Below are positions 1 to 5,600 of a DNA stretch of 7,414 nucleotides, piece after piece; position 1 is the stretch's first letter, and every line of letters starts with the position of its first letter. Made by a program: the position numbers and the translations under genes. The stretch is from NCBI GenBank assembly GCA_003644175.1, contig QNBS01000112.1, positions 1 through 7,414 of the forward strand. Direction: 5' to 3'. The notes beneath the pieces were generated by a model that was not told the DNA's origin, did no database searches, and worked only from the letters and a program-made list of their open reading frames with translations. This DNA comes from Planctomycetota bacterium (GTDB lineage Bacteria > Planctomycetota > Phycisphaerae > Sedimentisphaerales > Anaerohalosphaeraceae).

Positions 1-1172
1 AGCATTTGTCCAGCGTGGTGGCCCAGCAGAAGAATCAATTGCTGAAGATTACATCGATGGACATTAAGGAGGCGAAGGAGCTTCTGTTGCAGCGTCTGGA
101 GGACGAATGCGAGCGTGAGATGAGCGGTCTGATCCAGCGCAAGGTTGCCGAGGCCGACGAAATCGCCGACGAAAAGAGCCGTGAGATCATCAGTACGGCG
201 ATTCAGCGGTATGCGGCCGAGCAGACGTGCGAGGTTAGCGTATCGATGGTTGACATTCCGAGCGACGACATGAAAGGGCGGGTGATCGGTCGTGAAGGTC
301 GAAATATCCGTGCATTCGAGAAGGCTACCGGCGTGGATGTGATTGTGGACGATACTCCGGGTGTAATTGTGGTGAGCGGTTTTAATCCGATTCGGCGCGA
401 GATCGCCCGTTTGAGCATGGAAAGGCTGATTCAGGACGGTCGTATTCATCCGACCCGGATCGAAGAGCTGGTTGCGCAGACCAAGAAGGATGTGCAGCAA
501 AAGGTGTTGCACATCGGCAAAGAGGCCGCCGTGGAGGTGGACGTGCGTGGACTCAATAACAAGATTCTGTCCATGATCGGGGCGTTGTATTATCGTACAA
601 GCTTCGGTCAGAATGTGCTGCGGCATAGTGTGGAGGTGGCGTACCTTGCGCAGGTGATGGCCGACGAACTGGGTCTGGACGGCTCGATTGCAAGACGGGC
701 CGGATTTCTGCATGATATCGGCAAGGCGATGGACCGGGAGATGGAAGGGGGGCATCCGGTCATCGGGGCGAATTTCCTCAAGCGGTTCAAGGAATCGTCG
801 GTTATTTTGAATGCCGTCGAGGCCCACCACGGTGATATCCCGGCGGACAATCCTTACACGCCGTTGATTGCGGCGGCCGACGCCATCAGCGCATCGCGAC
901 CTGGTGCGCGGCGCGAGACCTTAGAGCGATACATCAAACGACTGGAGAAGCTCGAAGAGATCGCCAACGGATTCAAGGGCGTCGAAAACTGCTATGCGAT
1001 TCAGGCGGGGCGCGAAGTCCGCGTGATTGTCAATGCCGACAATATCGGCGACGACGGCGCGGTGAAGATCGCCAGGGACATCGCCAGGAAGATCGAGGAT
1101 GAAATGACTTATCCGGGCGAGATCAAGGTTACGCTTCTTCGTGAGGTTCGCTGCATCGAGTATGCACGTTAG
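1..1172 (+). CDS. rny: Ribonuclease Y, 5'-truncated by the window edge
   Basis: This is the C-terminal part of RNase Y, the membrane-anchored endoribonuclease that starts bulk mRNA decay in many bacteria. The reading frame is open to base 3, and the TTG at position 6 is an internal leucine codon, not a start. Counting from that codon, 388 residues are present. The family is usually about 520 aa, so the N-terminal membrane anchor and most of the coiled coil lie outside the window. Residues about 20-75 are the charged end of the coiled coil (EAKELLLQRLEDE and following). A KH RNA-binding domain follows, with the GxxG loop IGREGR at 94-99. The HD phosphohydrolase domain carries the metal-binding motif LHDIGKA (H236, D237), RHSVEVAYLA before it and EAHHGD (H274, H275) after it. 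The C-terminus (RPGARRETLERYIKRLEKLEEIA, then AIQAGRE, ending EYAR) is typical of the family. The stop is TAG at 1170-1172. ymdB follows after 59 bp on the same strand, probably in the same operon. Confidence 0.97.
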   Translation, partial: HLSSVVAQQKNQLLKITSMDIKEAKELLLQRLEDECEREMSGLIQRKVAEADEIADEKSREIISTAIQRYAAEQTCEVSVSMVDIPSDDMKGRVIGREGRNIRAFEKATGVDVIVDDTPGVIVVSGFNPIRREIARLSMERLIQDGRIHPTRIEELVAQTKKDVQQKVLHIGKEAAVEVDVRGLNNKILSMIGALYYRTSFGQNVLRHSVEVAYLAQVMADELGLDGSIARRAGFLHDIGKAMDREMEGGHPVIGANFLKRFKESSVILNAVEAHHGDIPADNPYTPLIAAADAISASRPGARRETLERYIKRLEKLEEIANGFKGVENCYAIQAGREVRVIVNADNIGDDGAVKIARDIARKIEDEMTYPGEIKVTLLREVRCIEYAR

Positions 1173-1231
1173 TCTTGTGGTTTTAAGAACAGGCCGGGCG
1201 GCATGGCGCAGGCCGGCATCATGGGATTGTC

Positions 1232-2080
1232 ATGAAAGTAAACGTTCTCTGTATAGGTGATGTTGTAGGGCGGCCCGGCAGGCATATTCTTTCACAACGG
1301 CTTTTTGGCCTGGTGAAGGATCGCAGCATCGACTGCGTGATTGCAAATGCCGAAAACGCCGCCGGCGGTTCGGGGATTACGCCTCAGATTTACGAAAAAC
1401 TGCTCAAGTACGGCGTGCAACTGATTACCTTAGGCGACCACGCCTACCGCAAGAAGGAGATCATACCGGTGTTGGAGACGGCCGAGGACATTGTAAGGCC
1501 TGCTAATCTTTCACCCGCCGCCGCCGGAAAGGACTTTGCAGTCTACCAGACATCCAAGGGCCCCTCCGTTGCGGTGGTTGTATTGTTGGGGCGCATATTC
1601 ATGAAGCCGTCGGATTGTCCGTATGCAAAAATGGACGATCTTCTCTGCAAGCTGAGGCAGTCGGCCGACATCGTGTTCGTAGACATGCATGCCGAGGCGA
1701 CAAGTGAAAAGATTGCGATGGCGCACTACCTGGACGGCAAGGTCAGTTGCGTATTCGGGACGCACACGCATGTAGCGACCGCCGATGAGAGAATCCTGCC
1801 CGGTGGAACGGCCTGCATCAGCGACATCGGGATGACCGGCGCCCATGATTCGGTGCTCGGCAGACGGACGGAAAGCGTGATCAAGGCGTTTCGTACGCAG
1901 ATGCCGTTCCCGTTCGAGATCGCCACGAGCGATGTGAGGATCAGCGCTGTCGTGGTGTCTGTCGACAGCAATACAAAAACAGCCGACAGCATAGAAAGAA
2001 TCCAGGTAAAAGCCGAAGGCGTCGAAGAAATAAGTTACGACAGCGACGACGGAAAGCCGGAATACTTCACCGGTTTCTGA
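1232..2080 (+). CDS. ymdB: YmdB-family metallophosphoesterase (TIGR00282 type)
   Basis: This 282-aa protein belongs to the YmdB/DUF64 calcineurin-like phosphodiesterases, cytosolic di-metal enzymes. In Bacillus the homologue hydrolyses 2',3'-cyclic nucleotides and affects biofilm and motility decisions, and its gene adjoins rny as here. Metal-site motifs are in order: GDVVG (D10), ANAENAAGG (E41, N42), GDHAYRKKE (D69, H70), HAEATSEK (H153) and GTHTHV (H178, H180), with IGMTG after them. The usual GNH motif reads GDH here, so the position equivalent to Asn67 of B. subtilis YmdB is Asp69. The other ligands appear intact. The family is about 260-265 aa; the extra residues form a variable acidic tail after ERIQVK. 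The ATG start is fixed by the conserved MKVNVLCIGD beginning, but no strong ribosome-binding site is visible. A possible 10-codon ORF (1203-1235) ends at a TGA that overlaps this ATG as ATGA, so coupled translation is possible. The gene probably ends with the terminator at 2245-2273. Confidence 0.95.
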   Translation: MKVNVLCIGDVVGRPGRHILSQRLFGLVKDRSIDCVIANAENAAGGSGITPQIYEKLLKYGVQLITLGDHAYRKKEIIPVLETAEDIVRPANLSPAAAGKDFAVYQTSKGPSVAVVVLLGRIFMKPSDCPYAKMDDLLCKLRQSADIVFVDMHAEATSEKIAMAHYLDGKVSCVFGTHTHVATADERILPGGTACISDIGMTGAHDSVLGRRTESVIKAFRTQMPFPFEIATSDVRISAVVVSVDSNTKTADSIERIQVKAEGVEEISYDSDDGKPEYFTGF

Positions 2081-2225
2081 ACAGGTTTTGTCTGTATTGC
2101 CGCTGAAGTTGCAAGACACCTGTGATCAGCCCCAAAAATGCTATGTCTGTGTGAATCCTGCCTGCAGAAGGAGCATGCAACAATCGTTCAGAGCCGGCCC
2201 TTGCCGCGCCTCGGTAAATGTACCT

Positions 2226-2265
2226 GTCCGGGTATAGGGCGCACCCCGGAATAATGTTGTCCGGG
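2226..2265 (+). promoter_or_regulatory. Possible antiterminator overlapping the terminator
   Basis: GTCCGGG occurs twice, at 2226-2232 and 2259-2265. The single CCCGGA at 2245-2250 can pair with either copy. Pairing with the second copy forms the terminator stem; pairing with the first (loop 2233-2244) would block it. This mutually exclusive geometry is that of an attenuator. No ligand-binding aptamer or leader peptide is evident in front of it, so regulation is inferred from base pairing only. Confidence 0.25.
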
Positions 2266-2273
2266 CATTTTTT
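2245..2273 (+). terminator. Rho-independent terminator downstream of ymdB
   Basis: CCCGGA (2245-2250) pairs with TCCGGG (2260-2265) across the 9-nt loop ATAATGTTG. CA and then a run of six T (2268-2273) follow. The short GC-rich stem with a U-tract is the classic intrinsic terminator form. It would end the rny-ymdB transcript about 165 nt after the ymdB stop, or end an unannotated small RNA. Confidence 0.7.
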
Positions 2274-2281
2274 CTTGACTT

Positions 2282-2301
2282 TTTTCGGCAGAGCCCGAAA
2301 A
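2282..2301. other. Hairpin after the terminator
   Basis: TTTTCGG (2282-2288) is complementary to CCGAAAA (2295-2301) around a 6-nt loop, giving a 7-bp stem a few bases after the terminator T-run. No U-tract follows on the + strand. It could stabilise the 3' end or be a protein-binding palindrome in front of the next promoter. Its role is unknown. Confidence 0.35.
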
Positions 2302-2305
2302 TCGC

Positions 2306-2325
2306 TGTGGTAGGTTGTGGTAGAA
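2306..2325 (+). repeat. 10-bp tandem direct repeat at the possible promoter
   Basis: TGTGGTAG occurs at 2306-2313 and again at 2316-2323, a spacing of exactly 10 bp, or about one helical turn. The second copy supplies the TG and the first bases of the possible -10 element. That arrangement suits a repressor or activator contacting one face of the DNA, but two copies are few and chance is possible. Confidence 0.35.
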
Positions 2326-2326
2326 T
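2318..2326 (+). promoter_or_regulatory. Possible extended -10 promoter for the large secreted-protein gene
   Basis: TGGTAGAAT matches the extended -10 form TGnTATAAT with one mismatch (G for T). No -35 hexamer is visible at the usual distance, which extended -10 promoters tolerate. Transcription would begin near 2333, leaving about 270 nt of leader before the ATG at 2603. The element lies just past the ymdB terminator, where a promoter for the next gene is expected. Confidence 0.35.
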
Positions 2327-2419
2327 GAAAGCTTTCCGACTTACGCTCGGATTTATCATCATTTCTTTGCCGGCGGTTTCACGGGCGTTTTAGAAGGCGA
2401 TTGAGAGTTTAACGCGAGC

Positions 2420-2566
2420 ATGTTTTTCAGAGGCAGGGGCATGCCCTCTCAGACTGCAAATTTTTTTGAGGAGTTAGTTCAAGTCCTGAGTCAACCTGCA
2501 AAAACTATTGCGCGCGGGGCGTTTGTGTCGAATTTTATGCCGGTTGTGCAGCCAGGCGGTTATTAA
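2420..2566 (+). CDS. Candidate small ORF of 48 aa (or 41 aa from 2441), unknown function
   Basis: An open frame starts at ATG 2420 (MFFRGRG...) or at the in-frame ATG 2441 (MPSQTANFFEELVQVL...). It ends at TAA 2564-2566, 36 bases before the start of the large gene. For the second start, AGAGG at 2429-2433 lies 7 nt upstream and is a believable ribosome-binding site; the first start has none. From 2441 the product is 41 aa, with an amphipathic stretch around FFEELVQVLSQPAKTIA and the ending VVQPGGY. There is no clear signal peptide or full membrane segment. It lies in the leader predicted for the large gene, so it could be a leader peptide or coupled upstream ORF. I recognise no family, and frames this short also arise by chance. 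Confidence 0.3.
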   Translation: MFFRGRGMPSQTANFFEELVQVLSQPAKTIARGAFVSNFMPVVQPGGY

Positions 2567-2592
2567 CGTGTGGAAAAACGTTTAGGTGGAAA

Positions 2593-2597
2593 GGAAG
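2593..2597 (+). promoter_or_regulatory. Ribosome-binding site that sets the start of the large gene
   Basis: GGAAG lies 5 nt before ATG 2603, within a purine-rich run. This favours ATG 2603 over the in-frame GTG at 2570, which has no such element and would place a charged 11-residue extension in front of the signal peptide. Confidence 0.65.
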
Positions 2598-2602
2598 AGA
2601 AA

Positions 2603-5600
2603 ATGTTTACTCAAAGAGCACAAGTTTTACGGATCGCAGTAGTTTGCATTATGTGCCTGTCGCTTGCGGCAGGCGTTAGTGCACGGAGCATTGTAAGGTC
2701 GGACGATGCTTTCCCTGTTCCGGGCGCGTTGTATGTTGTTGCCGGGCCGGTCAGTTTCGGCGGTATTCAGACCGAGATAGTAAGCATGTCGCTAAGGGCC
2801 AGTACTGATCCGGCTCATTCGATCTCCCCGGCGAGTCTTGGCGAGGGAACCTGGGAAGTCGACAGCTTTTTCGACGTCTTCACAGAATTGACCATCGACG
2901 GGGAAACTTCCAACGTGACCCTCACCGGTCCGGTTACGTCAAGAATTGTGCATCCCCCGGACCCCTGCAAAGGGACAGGTACTTTCGATACCGAGATTGT
3001 GTCCATGTCGCTAACGGGTGAAGTTGGCGGGATACCGATTGTGATCGGCCGCGATGCTGCGAGCGGTGCGTCCGGGGAGCGAACCGTCACCAGGCTCCCC
3101 AGCGGGGACTTTGCGGTGGACAGCTTCTTTGACATTACTTACGAAATAACTATTGACGGTCAGGGTCCTACCCCGGCAGACGGGCCGGTCCGTATGGAGA
3201 TTACCGGCGCGCAGGTGGGAGAATTCAATGTTGAGGTTGGCGGCGATTCCGGAGACTGGAATCAGTTGGTCCCATCGGCCAGTGGCGGCGACGGCTGGGC
3301 TCAGCCGGGAAGCGGGGATCAATGGTTGCCCTATCCGCAGCCGGATGATCCAATAGAAGATGAGCAGGTTCCGCCCAACCCGGAAGTGACCTGGGCAGGA
3401 TGGTGGAACGAGTGGTGGTATGACGATCCCTACGACCCGGATCGCGTAAAGGATATCAGTTTTTCGTTTGATTATACTCGTCCGAATGACCAGGAGATTG
3501 GTTTTGCAGGCATTACTGTTAACTGGTCGACGACGGACTGGTCGATTAATCCTCCGACGGGCGTAAACCCCTCGCAACAGCCGCCTACCAGCGATTTTGA
3601 TCCGGCAAATCCCTCTGTGGCGTGGGTCGGTCGGGCTAATATCGGCACAATAACCCTTGACGCCGCCAATCCTTCAGGGCATTATTCCGATAGCTACAGA
3701 CTTCCGATTCCTTACAACCCTGAATGGGTTTCGATAGATGTTCGCGGATACAACTTTAACCTCGCCAACGGGCAACTTACCCATGAGTGTTTGCCTGACC
3801 CTGATATTCCGGATATAACCATCGAGCAATTAGACTGGCCGGATGTGGCCAACAGTGCATGGGGCAGGGTTAAGGTCGATTATAACGAGTCTCCAGGCAT
3901 CTATTACTTTAACCTGAGTATTGATGACGGCAGCGGAGAAGTGTGGGTTATTCAAAATCTGAGTATCGAAAGTCAGGGCGGCGATCAAACGGTCATGGCG
4001 TATTTCGATCTCGGAGTAACCGACGGCACGGATGTCGGCTCTTTGAGCGATTACGGTTATTCGATCGATAGCGCACCGAGGGCCGGCGGCCCGACGATGG
4101 CCGGGAGTTCAATTGTGGTGCCGGGCCTTGAGTTCCATATCGGCAGCGAAGGCAGTGAAAACGTCGGCACTCCGGGCGCCCCGCCGCGGCCCAGTGATAA
4201 GGTTAGTTACGGGGCGGGGACTGATCCTAACTCGGGCGTTATTCCCGACAAGGACAAGTTTGTCAATCAGCCCCAGGGCAAAAATCAATGTGCGCCCGGG
4301 GCGATATCCAACAGCCTTAAATGGCTTCAGGCCAGAGGCAAGATACCGGCTGCGATCCCGACAAGCATAGGGGCTGTCGGAGGCGTTGTCGGCACCACCG
4401 CCAACGGAACACCGAAGACCTGGTACATCAAGAAGAGGGATCACTACAAGAAGTGGGTTAATACCAGGTGGATCGATGCTCCTCTTACGGTTGCAAAAAT
4501 ACAGGAACTGGTCAAAGAGTTGAAAGACGGTCAGGACATCGAGATGGACCTGAAGGGGCATGTTGAAGTTCTGGCGGGAATACGTATTAATGCCGACGGC
4601 ACTGTCTCTCTTGATCTTTATGACGACAACCAGACGGATGACAAGAGCGATCCTATGCATACTTCGCCCTTATGCGGGCCGGCCGGAACAGATTATGTTG
4701 ACGGCATGGAACTGGAGCGTTTTGTTATCGAATGTCCCAAGGAAACAGTAGTTGGCGTATCCTCCTTCTCTCTTAATACAAAGTTAGAATGGGAAAGTGC
4801 TCTTAACGCCGAGTATGCACACGCAAGTATTGTACCAATGACACCCCCTGAATGGAGTGAGTATATGACTTTGTGGAATAACCCGGACTTATTAGAGGAT
4901 CCGGCATTGCCTTACCCTGAGACTACATTTCTGCCGTCTCTTCCCGGCGAAGGACTTTACGTTTACGAAGGCGACGGCGACCCCGGCAATCCGGAGTTGC
5001 CGGCCGATGGCGGTCTGGTGATGGGATGGGGTACTGAATCTGATCCACCTTTAGCGCAGGGTGAGAACTATGCCAGTGCATTTAAGGTCGAATACACTGA
5101 AGACCCGGATCTTTCCAACTGCATCATAACGGTTGCTGTAACTGCTCCTGTCGGTATTGGGCAGGTTTCGCTTGGTTTGGAAACACCTCCTTTAGGTTCC
5201 GGCAATATTCGTTCGTGGTACTGGAACTGCGGAGTTGGTCCCGCGTTTCCGATCCAATCGGGCGTACCGACCACGATCACGATCGATACGTCCATGACCG
5301 GTACGGCAGCGGCGTCGCCGGCAGCAACAAATTATATCAATGCGGCGGGCTTTAACATCACAAATGTTCAGTGGATTCTTGTCGATGAAAACGCTACGTG
5401 GATGGGCGCTCCGACTTCGGCGCCGCCACCTGGCGGCCCGCTTGTGAATATGTGGAACTACTGGCACTGGTTGATGGTCTCGCCGAAGACGACGCTGACC
5501 AAAGCTCTGCTTACAAAGCACAGTCAGGGTCCTGTCATCATAAAGTTAGAAAGCGGCGAAGACCCCAATGTGCCTTTGTTCTGGGGATGGGACGAAGTGT

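Larger units (their letters stand above)
2081..2602. other. 522-bp intergenic region with hairpins, possible promoter and small ORF
   Basis: This gap separates ymdB from the large secreted-protein gene. It holds in order: an imperfect hairpin directly after the ymdB stop (ACAGGT at 2081-2086 with ACCTGT at 2118-2123, plus GTCT/AGAC inside it); about 100 bases in which I recognise nothing; the terminator at 2245-2273 with an overlapping alternative hairpin; a second hairpin at 2282-2301; a possible extended -10 promoter at 2318-2326; a small TCCGA/TCGGA hairpin at 2335-2351; a candidate small ORF at 2420-2566; and the ribosome-binding site of the next gene. I looked for signs of 6S, SRP and RNase P RNA and known riboswitches by eye and recognised none. 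A small RNA ending at the terminator cannot be excluded. Confidence 0.6.

Noticed and set aside
6..8. TTG as a start codon for the RNase Y gene
   Set aside because: The frame stays open to base 3, the preceding residues fit the RNase Y coiled coil, and a start here would remove the membrane anchor. It is an internal leucine codon of a gene cut by the window edge.
1511..2119. 202-codon open frame on the minus strand across ymdB
   Set aside because: It is antisense to a clearly conserved gene and its product shows no recognisable motif. It is a shadow of the codon pattern of ymdB.
2081..2273. Structured RNA such as 6S, SRP RNA or a riboswitch ending at the terminator
   Set aside because: None of the conserved cores of these RNAs could be recognised. 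Only the terminator and simple hairpins are supportable.
2141..2362. 73-codon minus-strand frame in the intergenic region
   Set aside because: It runs through the terminator hairpins, has no good ribosome-binding site and shows no recognisable protein features.
2570..2572. GTG start 33 bp upstream of ATG 2603 for the large gene
   Set aside because: It would add a charged 11-residue extension before the signal peptide and has no ribosome-binding site, whereas ATG 2603 has GGAAG 5 nt upstream.
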